Shown in pieces: positions 32,368 through 42,538 of a DNA stretch of 64,000 nucleotides. Every line of letters begins with the position of its first letter. Position 1 is the first letter of the stretch. The notes under the pieces are model-generated. The model worked only from the letters and a program-made list of their open reading frames with translations, did not search any database and was not told the DNA's origin. The stretch comes from Ectothiorhodospiraceae bacterium 2226 (GTDB lineage: Bacteria; Pseudomonadota; Gammaproteobacteria; GCA-013348725). The translations under genes were made by a program, and so were the position numbers. The stretch spans positions 2,786,501-2,850,500 of the forward strand of contig CP054689.1 in NCBI GenBank assembly GCA_013348725.1, read 5' to 3'.

Positions 32368-33534
32368 ATGTTCAAGATACTCACGCTCAACAACATCTCG
32401 GTGCAGGGGCTGGAGCGGCTGCCGCGCGACCGCTACGAGATCGCCTCCGAGATCGGCCATCCCGACGCCGTTCTGGTGCGCTCGGCGAAGATGCACGACA
32501 TGCCGGTGCCCGAGTCCCTGAAAGCGGTGGGGCGCGCGGGCGCGGGGGTGAACAATATCCCCGTGGAGAAGATGAGCGCGCTCGGTATCCCGGTATTCAA
32601 CGCCCCGGGGGCCAATGCTAACGCGGTGAAGGAACTGGTCATCGCCGGCATGCTGATCGCCAGCCGCAATCTATGCGACGCCTGGGCGTACACGCAGGCA
32701 CTGGAGGGCGATGACGTCGAACTGCACCGCCAGGTCGAGGCAGGCAAGAAGCAATTCGCGGGCACCGAGCTGCCCGGCCGCACGCTGGGCGTGGTCGGCC
32801 TCGGCGCCATCGGCCGCCTGGTGGCCAACGCGGCCATCGGCCTCGGTATGAAGGTGGTCGGTTTCGACCCCGGCATCACCGTCGAGGGCGCCTGGCAACT
32901 CTCCTCCGAGGTGGAGAAGGCCGTGTCGATGGATGAACTGGCCGCGCGCAGCGACTTTCTGACGGTCCACGTGCCGCTTACCGACGGCACGCGCCACCTC
33001 ATCAACGCCGAGCGCCTCAAGATCATGAAACCGGGCGCCACGCTGCTCAACTTCGCGCGTGACGGCATCGTCGACGACCGGGCCGCGGCCGCGGCGCTGG
33101 ACGCCGGGCATCTGCATGCCTACGTGTGCGACTTTCCCAGCAATCAGCTCAAGGGACACGCGCGCGTGCTGGCCTTTCCGCACCTCGGCGCCTCCACCCG
33201 CGAGGCCGAGGACAACTGCGCGATCATGGTCGCCGAGCAGGTGCGCGATTACCTGGAGAAGGGCAACATCGTCAATTCGGTCAACTTCCCCACGGTGGTG
33301 CTGCCGCCCACCGAGGGCTGCCGCGTGGCGGTAGTGAACGCCAACGTACCCAATATGGTGGGGCAGATATCCACCGCCGTGGCCGACGCCGGCTTGAACA
33401 TCGTGGACATGCTCAACAAGTCGCGCGGCGGGCTGGCCTACACCCTGATCGACGTTGACCAGCCGCTGCCCGAGGCGACCCGCGCGGCCATCGCGGGCAT
33501 CGAGGGCGTGCTGAAAGTCCGCGTGGTGTACTGA
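32368..33534 (+). CDS. serA: D-3-phosphoglycerate dehydrogenase
   Basis: SerA makes 3-phosphohydroxypyruvate, the first step of serine synthesis. The 388-aa protein has the D-2-hydroxyacid dehydrogenase fold with NAD motif GVVGLGAIGRLVANAA, the catalytic region LLNFARDGIVDD and HLGASTREAEDN, and a C-terminal ACT domain (about 312-388, RVAVVNANVPNMVGQIST). It is the short type without the extra ASB domain of long SerA proteins. ATG at 32368 is preceded by GAAAGGA; a GTG one codon earlier is possible. In Pseudomonas serA is not between serC and pheA, so this is a lineage-specific addition to the operon. Confidence 0.95.
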   Translation: MFKILTLNNISVQGLERLPRDRYEIASEIGHPDAVLVRSAKMHDMPVPESLKAVGRAGAGVNNIPVEKMSALGIPVFNAPGANANAVKELVIAGMLIASRNLCDAWAYTQALEGDDVELHRQVEAGKKQFAGTELPGRTLGVVGLGAIGRLVANAAIGLGMKVVGFDPGITVEGAWQLSSEVEKAVSMDELAARSDFLTVHVPLTDGTRHLINAERLKIMKPGATLLNFARDGIVDDRAAAAALDAGHLHAYVCDFPSNQLKGHARVLAFPHLGASTREAEDNCAIMVAEQVRDYLEKGNIVNSVNFPTVVLPPTEGCRVAVVNANVPNMVGQISTAVADAGLNIVDMLNKSRGGLAYTLIDVDQPLPEATRAAIAGIEGVLKVRVVY

Positions 33535-33567
33535 CCGCGGCGCTGGAAGCGTCCTCCCAAGGAAACA

Positions 33568-33590
33568 GCGCCGGCACGGCTCGCCGGCGC
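33568..33590 (+). terminator. Hairpin after serA, possible weak terminator
   Basis: An 8-bp stem GCGCCGGC with GCCGGCGC and a 7-base loop lies 34 bp after the serA stop. There is no T tract, so it may only pause transcription or protect the 3' end. Confidence 0.35.
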
Positions 33591-33654
33591 ATCATGCCCA
33601 TGATTTTCCCCCCCGCTTCCTGTACTGTATGTCGCTTTCCCTTGGGGCGTGGTA

Positions 33655-34740
33655 ATGAGTGAGGACAACGCCAAGTTGCAAGCGCTGCGCGAGCGCATCG
33701 ACCGGCTGGACGAGGAGCTCCAGGCGCGCATCAGCGAGCGTGCGTCGATTGCCCAGGAGGTGGCGCGCACCAAGCAGGCCGCCGGCGCCGACAACGGCTA
33801 TTACCGCCCCGAGCGGGAGGCGGAGGTGCTGCGCAAGGTCAAGGCGCGCAACGCCGGACCGCTGAGCGACGAGGAGATGGCGCGCCTGTTTCGCGAGATC
33901 ATGTCCGCCTGCCTGGCGCTGGAGGAACCGCTGCGCATCGGCTTTCTCGGTCCCGAGGGGACGTTCACCCAGGCCGCCGCCCTGAAGCACTTCGGCCATT
34001 CCGTGCAGACCGCGTCGCTCGCGACCACCGATCAGGTGTTTCGCGCCGTCGAAGCGGGCGAGTGCCACTACGGCGTGGTGCCGGTGGAGAACTCCACCGA
34101 GGGCGTGGTGACCCATACGCTGGATTTGTTCATCAACTCCCCACTCACCGTGTGCGGCGAGGTGGAGCTGCGTATTCATCATCTGCTGCTCGGCCGCGCC
34201 GGCGGCGAGGCGCCCACGCGGGTCTACTCGCATCAGCAGTCGCTCGGCCAGTGCCGCGCCTGGCTCGACGCCAACCTCGGTTCGGTCGAGCGCGTCGCGG
34301 TGAGCTCCAATGCCGAGGCCGCGCGGCGCGCGGCGGAGGAGGCGGATGCGGTGGCGATCGCGGGCGAAGCCGCGGCCGAGATCTACGGTCTCGAGGTGTT
34401 GGCGCGCAACATCGAGGACGAGCCCGGCAACACCACGCGCTTTCTGGTGATTGGGCGCCAGCCGGTGCCGCCGAGCGGCCACGACAAGACCTCGCTGCTG
34501 CTGTCCACGCGCAACAAGCCGGGGGCGCTGTATGCGATGCTGGAACCCCTGTCCCGCCACGGCGTGTCCATGACGCGGATCGAGTCGCGTCCCAGCCGGC
34601 GCGCCATTTGGGAGTACGTGTTCTTCGTCGATATCGAAGGCCATTGCGCGGACCCGACGGTGGCCGCCGCTCTGCAGGAACTCGAGAGCGAGGCGGCCAT
34701 GTTCCGCGTGTTGGGCTCTTATCCCCGATCGGTACTCTAG
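33655..34740 (+). CDS. pheA: Bifunctional chorismate mutase / prephenate dehydratase
   Basis: The P-protein of phenylalanine synthesis, 361 aa. Residues 1-85 are the AroQ-type chorismate mutase (LQALRERIDRLDEELQARI). About 93-275 is prephenate dehydratase, with GPEGTFTQAAALKHFG, VVPVENSTEGVV and the catalytic NTTRFLVIG. About 282-361 is the regulatory ACT domain (LLLSTRNKPGALYAML, then RIESRPSR, the phenylalanine-binding ESRP). ATG at 33655 was chosen; a GTG two codons upstream is in frame. hisC starts 3 bp after the stop. Confidence 0.96.
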   Translation: MSEDNAKLQALRERIDRLDEELQARISERASIAQEVARTKQAAGADNGYYRPEREAEVLRKVKARNAGPLSDEEMARLFREIMSACLALEEPLRIGFLGPEGTFTQAAALKHFGHSVQTASLATTDQVFRAVEAGECHYGVVPVENSTEGVVTHTLDLFINSPLTVCGEVELRIHHLLLGRAGGEAPTRVYSHQQSLGQCRAWLDANLGSVERVAVSSNAEAARRAAEEADAVAIAGEAAAEIYGLEVLARNIEDEPGNTTRFLVIGRQPVPPSGHDKTSLLLSTRNKPGALYAMLEPLSRHGVSMTRIESRPSRRAIWEYVFFVDIEGHCADPTVAAALQELESEAAMFRVLGSYPRSVL

Positions 34741-34742
34741 CG

Positions 34743-35930
34743 ATGAGCAGCGTGTTGAACGACGGCCCGCGCGGCGGGCAGGTGGATGTGTTGAAGCTTG
34801 CCGCGCCGGGCGTACGGGACTTGGCGCCCTACCAGCCCGGCAAGCCGCTGGAGGCCTTGGCGCGCGAGTACGGCATCCGCGACGCGGTCAAGCTGGCCTC
34901 CAACGAGAACCCGCTCGGCCCCAGCCCCAAGGCGCTCGCCGCCGTAACGGCGGTGTTGAGCGGCTTGGCGCGCTATCCGGACGGGGGCGGCCACGCCCTG
35001 CGCGCCGCGCTGGCCGAGCGCCACGGCGTCGAACCGGCGCAGGTGGTATTGGGCAATGGCTCCAACGACGTGCTGGAACTCATCGCGCGCGCCTTTCTGA
35101 CGCCCGCCGATGAGGTAGTGTTCTCGGCGCACGCGTTCGCGGTCTACCCGCTGGTCACGCAGGCGGTGGGCGCCCGCGCGGTGCAGGCGCCGGCACGCGA
35201 CTGGGGCCACGATCTGGCGGCGATGGCCGCGGCGGTCGGCCCGCGCACCCGGTTGGTGTTCGTCGCCAACCCGAACAACCCCACCGGGACGCTGCTGCAG
35301 CCCGCGGCGCTGGAGGCCTTCGTCGCCGGTTTGCCTGCGCACGTCATCGTGGTGGTGGACGAGGCCTATTACGAGTACACGCGCGACTTGGCGCCGGGTT
35401 TCGAGGCGGCCGATGCGTGGCTGGCGCGCTACCCGAATCTGGTGGTGACACGCACCTTCTCCAAGGCCTACGGCCTGGCGGGCCTGCGCGTAGGGTATGC
35501 CCTGGCCCGGCCGGCGGTGGCCGACCTGATCAACCGCGTGCGCCAGCCCTTCAACGTCAACACCGCCGCTCAGAGCGCGGCGCTGGCGGCACTGGAGGAC
35601 GAAGCGCACCTCGGCGCGGGCTTGGCGGTGAACCGCGACGGGCTCGCACAGTTGACCGCGGCCTTCGCGCGCGTGGGGCTGCCGTACATCCCCTCGTACG
35701 GCAACTTCGTGTCGGTGGGCGTGGGCCAGCCGGCCGGCCCGGTGTACGAGGCGCTGCTGCACAAGGGCGTCATCGTGCGGCCGGTGGCCAACTACGGCAT
35801 GCCGCAGCACCTGCGCGTCAGCGTGGGGTTGCCCGAGGAGAACGCGCGCTTCATCCGCGCGCTGGACGAGATTCTGAACAGTCAGTTGAGTAGCAAGCTT
35901 GCGGGGACGCCCGCCGAGGAAGATCGATGA
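34743..35930 (+). CDS. hisC: Histidinol-phosphate aminotransferase
   Basis: A 395-aa class II PLP aminotransferase. Key segments are KLASNENPLGPSPKAL, LGNGSNDVLELIARAF, VFVANPNNPTGTLL, the DEAYYEY strand, and the PLP lysine in TFSKAYGLAGLRVGYAL. In this aromatic context it probably also transaminates prephenate, phenylpyruvate or 4-hydroxyphenylpyruvate, as proposed for HisC2-type enzymes. It is 3 bp from pheA and overlaps aroF by ATGA. Confidence 0.94.
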   Translation: MSSVLNDGPRGGQVDVLKLAAPGVRDLAPYQPGKPLEALAREYGIRDAVKLASNENPLGPSPKALAAVTAVLSGLARYPDGGGHALRAALAERHGVEPAQVVLGNGSNDVLELIARAFLTPADEVVFSAHAFAVYPLVTQAVGARAVQAPARDWGHDLAAMAAAVGPRTRLVFVANPNNPTGTLLQPAALEAFVAGLPAHVIVVVDEAYYEYTRDLAPGFEAADAWLARYPNLVVTRTFSKAYGLAGLRVGYALARPAVADLINRVRQPFNVNTAAQSAALAALEDEAHLGAGLAVNRDGLAQLTAAFARVGLPYIPSYGNFVSVGVGQPAGPVYEALLHKGVIVRPVANYGMPQHLRVSVGLPEENARFIRALDEILNSQLSSKLAGTPAEEDR

Positions 35931-36943
35931 TCATCATCATGAATCGCAAGGCCACCGAGGAACAGATCGGTGCGGTGGAACAAAAACTGATCGCCATGGA
36001 CATGCAGGCGCATGTCTCGCGCGGCGTCGAGCGCACCATTATCGGCGCCGTGGGGGATGAGACGCGTCTGGACAAGGAACTGCTGCAGGCGCTGCCCGCG
36101 GTGGAAGACGTGATCCCCGTCATGAAGCCCTACAAGATCGTCTCGCGCGAATCCCAAGAGGGCGACACGGTCATCGACATCGGCGGCGTGAAGCTCGGTG
36201 GCAACGCGGTGCAGGTGATCGCCGGGCCGTGCTCGGTGGAGACGCCCGAGCAGATGGAGGCCGCCGCCGCCGGTGTGGCCGCCGCCGGTTGCCGCCTGAT
36301 GCGCGGCGGGGCGTTCAAGCCGCGCACCAGCCCCTACAGCTTCCAGGGCGTGGGCGTCGAGGGGCTGAAGATGTTCCGCGATGCGGCGCGGGCGCATGGG
36401 CTGCCGATCGTCACCGAGTTGATGGACGTGCGCATGCTGGACACCTTCCTCGAATACGACGTGGACGTGATCCAGATCGGCACGCGCAACATGCAGAACT
36501 TCGATTTGCTGAAGGAAGTCGGTCGCGTGCACAAGCCGGTGATCCTGAAGCGCGGCATGTCCGCCACCGTCAGCGAGTGGCTGATGGCGGCCGAGTACAT
36601 TGCCGCCGGCGGCAACCACGACATCATCTTCTGCGAGCGCGGCGTGCGCAGCTTCGAGACTTACTACCGCAACATGCTGGACGTCACCGCCATCCCGGTG
36701 CTGAAGAAAGAGACCCATCTGCCGGTGATCATCGATCCGAGTCACGCGGGCGGCAAGGCGTGGATGGTGCCGGCGCTGGCACGCGCGGCGGTGGCCGCGG
36801 GCGCCGACGGCCTGCTGGTCGAGATGCACCCGACGCCGTGCGAGGCGTGGTGCGACGCCGACCAGGCCCTCAGCCCGGACGAACTCAAGACGCTGATGGG
36901 CGAGTTGCGCGGCATCGCGCAGGTCATCGGCCGCGAGGTGTAG
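35927..36943 (+). CDS. aroF: 3-deoxy-7-phosphoheptulonate synthase (DAHP synthase, AroF type I-beta)
   Basis: The committing enzyme of the shikimate pathway. The 338-aa protein has an N-terminal ferredoxin-like regulatory domain (about 1-70, MIIIMNRKATEEQIGAV, then GVERTIIGAVGDE) and the KDOPS-like barrel: VQVIAGPCSVETPEQM, LMRGGAFKPRTSPYSFQG, QIGTRNMQNFDLL, ILKRGMSATVSEW and IIDPSHAGGKAWMV. It is not the AroG/F/H type of E. coli. Its position between hisC and tyrA suggests expression with the terminal aromatic genes. Confidence 0.95.
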   Translation: MIIIMNRKATEEQIGAVEQKLIAMDMQAHVSRGVERTIIGAVGDETRLDKELLQALPAVEDVIPVMKPYKIVSRESQEGDTVIDIGGVKLGGNAVQVIAGPCSVETPEQMEAAAAGVAAAGCRLMRGGAFKPRTSPYSFQGVGVEGLKMFRDAARAHGLPIVTELMDVRMLDTFLEYDVDVIQIGTRNMQNFDLLKEVGRVHKPVILKRGMSATVSEWLMAAEYIAAGGNHDIIFCERGVRSFETYYRNMLDVTAIPVLKKETHLPVIIDPSHAGGKAWMVPALARAAVAAGADGLLVEMHPTPCEAWCDADQALSPDELKTLMGELRGIAQVIGREV

Positions 36944-36953
36944 CGGCGCCACC

Positions 36954-37883
36954 ATGGCCGAGCGGATCTGCCAGCGCCTGTGCATCGTCGGCGTGGGCCT
37001 CATCGGCGGCTCGCTGGCGCTGGCGTTGCGCCGTGCGGGCGGGGTGGGGGAGATCGTCGGCTGCGGACGTAATGCGGAGCAGTTGGCGCTGGCGCAGTCG
37101 TTGGGGGTGATCGACCGCTACGACACCGACCCCGCGCGGGCCGCCGCGGGTGCCGACATGGTGGTGCTCGCGGTGCCGGTGCTGGCCATGGAGGCGGTGC
37201 TCGGCGAGCTCGCCGCCGGCCTCGGCGCGGACACGGTGCTGACCGACGTCGGCAGCACCAAGGGGAATGTGGCGGCCGCCGCGGCGCGCAGCCTCGGGAA
37301 GCGGCTGGGGCGCTTTGTGCCGGGCCACCCGATCGCGGGTACGGAGCGCTCCGGCGTGCAGCACGCCTTTCCCGAGCTCTATGCCGGCCGGCGGGTGATC
37401 TTAACGCCGCTGGAGCAAACCGACCCGGCCGCCACCGCGCGCGTGCGTGCCCTGTGGGAGGCCGCCGGGGCCCAGGTCAGCGAGATGGGCGTCGCCGAGC
37501 ACGACGCGGTGCTGGCGGCCACCAGCCATCTGCCGCATCTGCTCGCCTACGCGTTGGTGGATACGCTGGCACGTATGGATGAACGCCAGGCCATCTTCCG
37601 CTACGCCGCGGGCGGGTTCCGGGACTTCACCCGTATCGCCTCGTCCGATCCCCAGATGTGGCACGACATCTGTCTCGCCAACCGCGAGGCCCTGCTTGAG
37701 GTGCTCGGCCAGTTCCAGGGCGATCTGCAGCGACTGGAGGCGGCCCTGCGCGCCGGCGACGGCGAGGTATTGATGGAGGTGTTCGGGCGCGCCAAGCGCG
37801 CGCGCGACGCCTTCGTGGACAGCAACGGGGCGGCCGCGCCGCCCCAGGCCGCCGCACCGGCGGCGCAGGACGAACGAGAATGA
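36954..37883 (+). CDS. tyrA: Prephenate/arogenate dehydrogenase
   Basis: A stand-alone 309-aa TyrA, oxidatively decarboxylating prephenate or arogenate. The NAD(P)-binding N terminus is LCIVGVGLIGGSLALALRRAG; substrate and catalytic motifs are TDVGSTKGN, FVPGHPIAGTERSG and the His-containing TSHLPHLLAYALV. In Pseudomonas this domain is fused to AroA, whereas here the genes are separate but overlap by ATGA, consistent with the fusion having arisen from such an arrangement. Residues after about 290 are Ala/Pro-rich. Confidence 0.94.
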   Translation: MAERICQRLCIVGVGLIGGSLALALRRAGGVGEIVGCGRNAEQLALAQSLGVIDRYDTDPARAAAGADMVVLAVPVLAMEAVLGELAAGLGADTVLTDVGSTKGNVAAAAARSLGKRLGRFVPGHPIAGTERSGVQHAFPELYAGRRVILTPLEQTDPAATARVRALWEAAGAQVSEMGVAEHDAVLAATSHLPHLLAYALVDTLARMDERQAIFRYAAGGFRDFTRIASSDPQMWHDICLANREALLEVLGQFQGDLQRLEAALRAGDGEVLMEVFGRAKRARDAFVDSNGAAAPPQAAAPAAQDERE

Positions 37884-39208
37884 GCGATAGCATCAAGGAG
37901 ACCAACGTGCGCTACACGGTGCGCCCCGGCGGGCGGCTGAGCGGGCGCGTGCGCGTGCCGGGCGACAAGTCCATCTCCCACCGCAGCATCATGCTCGGGG
38001 CGCTGGCCGAGGGCACCACGCGCGTGTCCGGCTTCCTGGAGGGCGAGGACAACATCGCCACCCTGGAGGCGTTTCGCGCCATGGGCGTGACCATCGAGCG
38101 GCCCGCGCCGGGGGCGGTGGTCATCCACGGCGTCGGGCTGCACGGGCTGAAGGCCCCCGCCGAGCCCCTGTATCTCGGCAACTCCGGGACCTCGATGCGC
38201 CTGCTGGCGGGCCTGCTCGCGGGGCAGGCCTTCGACGTGACCCTCAGCGGCGATGCCTCGCTCACGCGCCGCCCGATGCGGCGCGTGGCCGACCCGCTGG
38301 CCACCATGGGCGCGCGCATCGACACCAGCGGCGACGGCACCCCGCCGCTGCGCATCCACGGCGGTCAGCCGCTGCAGGGAATCGACTATGTGATGCCCGT
38401 GGCCTCGGCGCAGGTGAAGTCCAGCCTGCTGCTCGCCGGGCTGTACGCGAACGGGCGCACCTGCGTCACCGAACCGGCCCCGACGCGCGACCATACCGAG
38501 CGCATGCTGGCGGGCTTCGGCTATACGGTGGAGCGCGACGGCGCGCGCGCCTGCGTGCAGGGGGGCGGGCGGCTGCGCGCGACCGACGTCGACGTGCCCG
38601 CGGATATCTCCTCGGCCGCCTTCTTCATGGTCGGCGCCAGCATCGCCGAGGGCAGCGACGTGCTGCTCGAGCACGTGGGCATCAACCCGACCCGCATCGG
38701 CGTGATCAACATCCTGCGCCTGATGGGGGCGGACATCACCCTGCTGAACGAGCGCGCGGTCGGCGGCGAGCCGGTCGCCGACGTGCGGGTACGGGCGGCG
38801 CGCCTGCGCGGCCTCGAGATCCCCGCCGAGCAGGTGCCGCTCGCCATCGACGAGTTCCCGGCCTTGTTCGTGGCGGCCGCCTGCGCCGAGGGGCGCACGG
38901 TGCTGACCGGGGCCGAGGAGCTGCGCGTGAAGGAGAGCGACCGCATCCAGGTGATGGCGGACGGGCTCCTGGCCCTCGGCGTGGCGGCACAGCCGACACC
39001 CGACGGTATCGTCATCGAGGGCGGTCCGATCGGTCCCGGGCGGGTGCACAGTCACGGCGATCACCGCATCGCGATGTCGTTTGCGATGGCGGCGCTGCGC
39101 GCCTCCGGCCCCATCGAGATTGACGACTGTGCCAACGTCGACACCTCGTTCCCGGGCTTTGCCACGCTGGCGGGCGGCGCGGGACACGAGGTGGAGGTCG
39201 CGCGCTAG
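37880..39208 (+). CDS. aroA: 3-phosphoshikimate 1-carboxyvinyltransferase (EPSP synthase)
   Basis: Makes EPSP from shikimate-3-phosphate and PEP. The 442-aa protein has [20 protein letters not shown] (about 29-48), the [17 protein letters not shown] loop (about 98-114), and [16 protein letters not shown] (about 349-364). The Ala at [11 protein letters not shown] and surrounding sequence suggest the class II-like (Bacillus/Agrobacterium-like) group used by many gammaproteobacteria, but this cannot be settled by eye. It overlaps tyrA at the 5' end and cmk at the 3' end (TAGTG). Confidence 0.95.
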   Translation: MSDSIKETNVRYTVRPGGRLSGRVRVPGDKSISHRSIMLGALAEGTTRVSGFLEGEDNIATLEAFRAMGVTIERPAPGAVVIHGVGLHGLKAPAEPLYLGNSGTSMRLLAGLLAGQAFDVTLSGDASLTRRPMRRVADPLATMGARIDTSGDGTPPLRIHGGQPLQGIDYVMPVASAQVKSSLLLAGLYANGRTCVTEPAPTRDHTERMLAGFGYTVERDGARACVQGGGRLRATDVDVPADISSAAFFMVGASIAEGSDVLLEHVGINPTRIGVINILRLMGADITLLNERAVGGEPVADVRVRAARLRGLEIPAEQVPLAIDEFPALFVAAACAEGRTVLTGAEELRVKESDRIQVMADGLLALGVAAQPTPDGIVIEGGPIGPGRVHSHGDHRIAMSFAMAALRASGPIEIDDCANVDTSFPGFATLAGGAGHEVEVAR

Positions 39209-39873
39209 TGAGCGCCGCACCGGTCATCACCATCGATGGACCGAGCGGGTCGGGCAAGGGCACCGTCAGCCGGCTGGTGGCCGATCAACTCGGTTGGGCG
39301 TTCCTCGACAGCGGCGCCCTGTATCGCTTGGTCGGGCTGGCGGCACGGCGGCGGGGCGTGGCGCTGGACGATGCCGCGGCCCTCGCGAACATCGCGCGGG
39401 CATTGGATGTACGCTTCGTGGACGAGGAGGTGTGGCTGGACGGCGCCGAGGTCGGCCACGAGCTGCGCAGCGAGGCGAGCGGGGCGGCGGCCTCGCAAGT
39501 GGCCGCGCTGCCGGCGGTGCGCGAGGCGCTGGTGGACCGGCAGCGCGCGTTTCGCGCCCCGCCGGGACTAGTGGCCGACGGGCGGGACATGGGCACGGTC
39601 ATCTTCCCCGACGCCGAGCTCAAGATCTTCCTCACGGCGAACGCCGAAGAACGCGCCCGCCGGCGCTACAAGCAGTTGAAGGAAAAGGGGCTGGAGGCCG
39701 ATTTGGCCGCGCTGGTGGCAGAGATCGCGGCGCGCGACAAGCGCGACAGCGAGCGCGCGGTGGCGCCGCTGCGCCCTGCCGAGGACGCCGTGGTGGTCGA
39801 CAGTTCGCGGCTGGACATCGCTCAGACGGTGCAGGAGGTGCTCGCTGCCTACCGTCTGCGCCGGGGACAGTGA
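39208..39873 (+). CDS. cmk: Cytidylate kinase
   Basis: Phosphorylates CMP and dCMP. The 221-aa protein begins with P-loop [19 protein letters not shown], followed by [36 protein letters not shown] (in two parts) and [20 protein letters not shown]. The start is GTG overlapping the aroA stop codon TAG. It is followed by rpsA after 136 bp; the cmk-rpsA order is nearly universal in this group. Confidence 0.96.
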   Translation: MSAAPVITIDGPSGSGKGTVSRLVADQLGWAFLDSGALYRLVGLAARRRGVALDDAAALANIARALDVRFVDEEVWLDGAEVGHELRSEASGAAASQVAALPAVREALVDRQRAFRAPPGLVADGRDMGTVIFPDAELKIFLTANAEERARRRYKQLKEKGLEADLAALVAEIAARDKRDSERAVAPLRPAEDAVVVDSSRLDIAQTVQEVLAAYRLRRGQ

Positions 39874-40009
39874 TTTCTTGGCGCAACTGTTTTATCATTG
39901 CCAGATTAACTTGGGCGGACCTCTTCCTGGAGGCCGTGTTTGTTCCACAGTCCGCATCCGCGGCACAACAGCGTGTTCGGGCGTCTTGCCGAACAAGGAT
40001 TACTGACTA

Positions 40010-41689
40010 ATGAGCGAAAGCTTCGCAGAACTGTTTGAGGAAAGTCTCGCCAGGACGGAGATGCGCCCCGGCGCCATCATCCAAGGCACGGTGGTTCACG
40101 TCGGTTCCGACGTGGTGTTGGTCAACGCCGGGCTGAAGTCCGAGGGCGTCATTCCGATTGAGCAGTTCTACAACGATCGTGGCGAGCTCGAGATTCAAGT
40201 GGGTGACGAAATCGACGTCGCCCTGGAGCATGTAGAGAACGGCTTCGGCGAGACCGCGCTGTCACGCGAGAAGGCCAAGCGCGCCCAGACCTGGACGCGC
40301 CTCGAGAAGGCGTTCGAGAAGGAAGAGACCGTCAGCGGTCGCCTGGCCGACAAGGTCAAGGGCGGCTTTACGGTCGACATCGAAGACATCCGCGCGTTCC
40401 TTCCCGGCTCCCTGGTGGACATCCGCCCGGTGCGCGATACGGCGTACCTCGAAGGCAAGGACCTCGAGTTCAAGGTCATCAAGCTGGATCAGCGCCGCAA
40501 CAACGTGGTGGTGTCGCGCCGCGCCGTGCTCGAGAGCGAGTACAGCGAGGAGCGCGAGCAGCTGCTGGGCAATCTGCAGGAAGGCCAGGTCCTCACGGGC
40601 ATCGTGAAGAACCTGACCGACTACGGTGCCTTCGTGGACCTGGGCGGTATCGACGGCCTGCTGCACATCACCGACATGGCGTGGAAGCGCGTCAAGCACC
40701 CGAGCGACGTGGTGAAGGTCGGCGACGAGATTCAGGTGAAGGTGCTGAAGTTCGAGCGCGACCGCATGCGCGTCTCCCTCGGCCTCAAGCAGCTGGGCGA
40801 GGATCCGTGGGTCGATATCTCGCGCCGGTACCCGGTCAATACCCGCCTGTTCGGCAAGGTCACCAACATCACCGACTACGGCTGCTTCGTCGAGATCGAG
40901 GACGGCGTGGAAGGTCTGGTGCACGTCTCCGAGATGGACTGGACCAACAAGAACATCCATCCCTCCAAGGTGGTGCAGGTCGGTGACGAGGTCGAGGTCA
41001 TGGTGCTCGACATCGACGAGGACCGCCGCCGCATCTCGCTGGGCATGAAGCAGGTGGCCACCAACCCGTGGGAAGAGTTCGGTGCGACCCGCAACAAGGG
41101 CGAGAAGGTCGTGGGCACCATCAAGTCCATCACCGACTTCGGCATCTTCGTGGGCTTGGACGGCGGTATCGACGGCTTGGTGCACCTGTCCGACATCTCC
41201 TGGAATGTCCCCGGCGAAGAGGCCGTGCGCAACTTCAAGAAGGGCGAAGAGGTCGAGACCGTCGTCCTGTCGGTGGATCCCGAGCGCGAGCGCATCTCGC
41301 TGGGCATCAAGCAGCTCGATAAGGACCCCTTCTCCAACTTCGTCGCGGAGCATGCCAAGGGCAGCATCGTGCGCGGCCGCGTGAAGGAAGTCGACGCCAA
41401 GGGCGCCGTGATCGAGTTGCTGGACGCCGAAGGTGTGGAAGGCTACCTCCGGGCCTCCGAGCTGTCGCGTGATCGCGTCGAGGACGCCCGCACGGTGTTG
41501 AACGAAGGCGAGGAGATCGAAGCCAAGTTCGTCGGCGTCGATCGCAAGAACCGCGCCATCAGCCTGTCCATCAAGGCGAAGGACCAGCAGGAAGAAGCCG
41601 AGGTGATGCAGGACTACAATCGTTCTGCGGCCGCGGCCAATCCGACGCTCGGGGATCTGCTGAAGGAGCAGCTCGAGAAGAACGACTGA
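40010..41689 (+). CDS. rpsA: 30S ribosomal protein S1
   Basis: S1 delivers mRNA to the 30S subunit. The 559-aa protein has six S1 (OB-fold) repeats, recognised by recurring [51 protein letters not shown] and [16 protein letters not shown] blocks and by LVHxSxxxW lines (about 22-86, 107-170, 192-260, 277-347, 364-434, 451-520). The last residues [12 protein letters not shown] are typical. A 136-bp leader upstream probably contains its promoter and any S1 autoregulatory site, but I see no firm motif. Confidence 0.97.
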   Translation: MSESFAELFEESLARTEMRPGAIIQGTVVHVGSDVVLVNAGLKSEGVIPIEQFYNDRGELEIQVGDEIDVALEHVENGFGETALSREKAKRAQTWTRLEKAFEKEETVSGRLADKVKGGFTVDIEDIRAFLPGSLVDIRPVRDTAYLEGKDLEFKVIKLDQRRNNVVVSRRAVLESEYSEEREQLLGNLQEGQVLTGIVKNLTDYGAFVDLGGIDGLLHITDMAWKRVKHPSDVVKVGDEIQVKVLKFERDRMRVSLGLKQLGEDPWVDISRRYPVNTRLFGKVTNITDYGCFVEIEDGVEGLVHVSEMDWTNKNIHPSKVVQVGDEVEVMVLDIDEDRRRISLGMKQVATNPWEEFGATRNKGEKVVGTIKSITDFGIFVGLDGGIDGLVHLSDISWNVPGEEAVRNFKKGEEVETVVLSVDPERERISLGIKQLDKDPFSNFVAEHAKGSIVRGRVKEVDAKGAVIELLDAEGVEGYLRASELSRDRVEDARTVLNEGEEIEAKFVGVDRKNRAISLSIKAKDQQEEAEVMQDYNRSAAAANPTLGDLLKEQLEKND

Positions 41690-41720
41690 ACAAGGAGAGT
41701 CCCGCGAGGGCAGAGGTGCT

Positions 41721-42026
41721 ATGACCAAGTCGGAGTTGATAGAGAACCTGGCGCGCGCGCATTCGCAACTCGCGTACAAGGACGTTGAGCTGGCGGTCAA
41801 GACGATGCTGGAGCACATGACCCAGACCTTGGCCAATGGGGATCGCATCGAGATTCGCGGCTTCGGCAGCTTTTCGCTGCACTACCGACCGCCGCGCGTC
41901 GGGCGCAATCCCAAGACCGGGGACACGGTGTCGCTGCCGGCCAAGCATGTGCCGCACTTCAAGCCCGGTAAGGAGATGCGGGAGCGCGTGAACAACAGCA
42001 TGGACACGCATCCCATCTCCGACTGA
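41721..42026 (+). CDS. ihfB: Integration host factor subunit beta
   Basis: DNA-bending HU/IHF family subunit, 101 aa. It begins [17 protein letters not shown], has the dimer core [30 protein letters not shown] (in parts), and the beta-arm motif [20 protein letters not shown] with the intercalating Pro. It lies 31 bp after rpsA, the usual order, and is followed by a strong terminator. Confidence 0.96.
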   Translation: MTKSELIENLARAHSQLAYKDVELAVKTMLEHMTQTLANGDRIEIRGFGSFSLHYRPPRVGRNPKTGDTVSLPAKHVPHFKPGKEMRERVNNSMDTHPISD

Positions 42027-42047
42027 CGCAACGCCAGCGCCAAATCG

Positions 42048-42076
42048 AAAGCGGGCCTTCGGGCCCGCTTTTTTTG
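42048..42076 (+). terminator. Rho-independent terminator after ihfB
   Basis: A 10-bp stem AAAGCGGGCC / GGCCCGCTTT with a TTCG tetraloop runs into a tract of eight Ts. It is the clearest terminator in the window and ends the rpsA-ihfB transcript. Confidence 0.95.
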
Positions 42077-42243
42077 TGGGTGGGGACCTCGCGGCGGCGG
42101 ATCCTGCTGTCCGGCGCTTCGGCGGGAGGTGCGGCCGGGTGCCACACCTCGCCCTGTGCGCGTGCTAATCTAGCCGCGACGCCGGTGGCCGAGGCTGCGG
42201 CGCGCGCTCATGGGATGGGAAAAGCAAGGAGCTCGATAAGAAC

Positions 42244-42537
42244 ATGAAGCGGATCGCCGCATTTCTCGTCATCCTGCTGGTCGTGGTGTTCGGGCTGACC
42301 TTCGCCGTGCTGAATGCGCAGCCGGTGCGATTCGATTACTACTTCGGTGGCGGGGAGGTACCGCTCGCGCTGCTGCTCGCGGTGGCACTCGTGGTCGGCG
42401 CCCTGCTCGGCGTGCTCGCCAGCCTCGGGGTCATGCTCGGCTTGCGCCGCGACCTTGGCCGCATGCGCCGTCGGGCGCAGGTTTCGGAGAAAGAACTACG
42501 CAACCTGCGCGCGCTCCCGCTCAAAGATACGCATTGA
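42244..42537 (+). CDS. lapA: Lipopolysaccharide assembly protein A (LapA)
   Basis: A 97-aa inner-membrane protein with two hydrophobic helices (about 5-23 and 40-65) and a basic cytoplasmic C-terminal region with a short coiled coil (RRDLGRMRRRAQVSEKELRN). This matches LapA/YciS, which works with LapB to control LPS synthesis through FtsH and LpxC. The lapB start overlaps the end by 1-2 bases of spacing. Confidence 0.92.
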   Translation: MKRIAAFLVILLVVVFGLTFAVLNAQPVRFDYYFGGGEVPLALLLAVALVVGALLGVLASLGVMLGLRRDLGRMRRRAQVSEKELRNLRALPLKDTH

Positions 42538-42538
42538 G

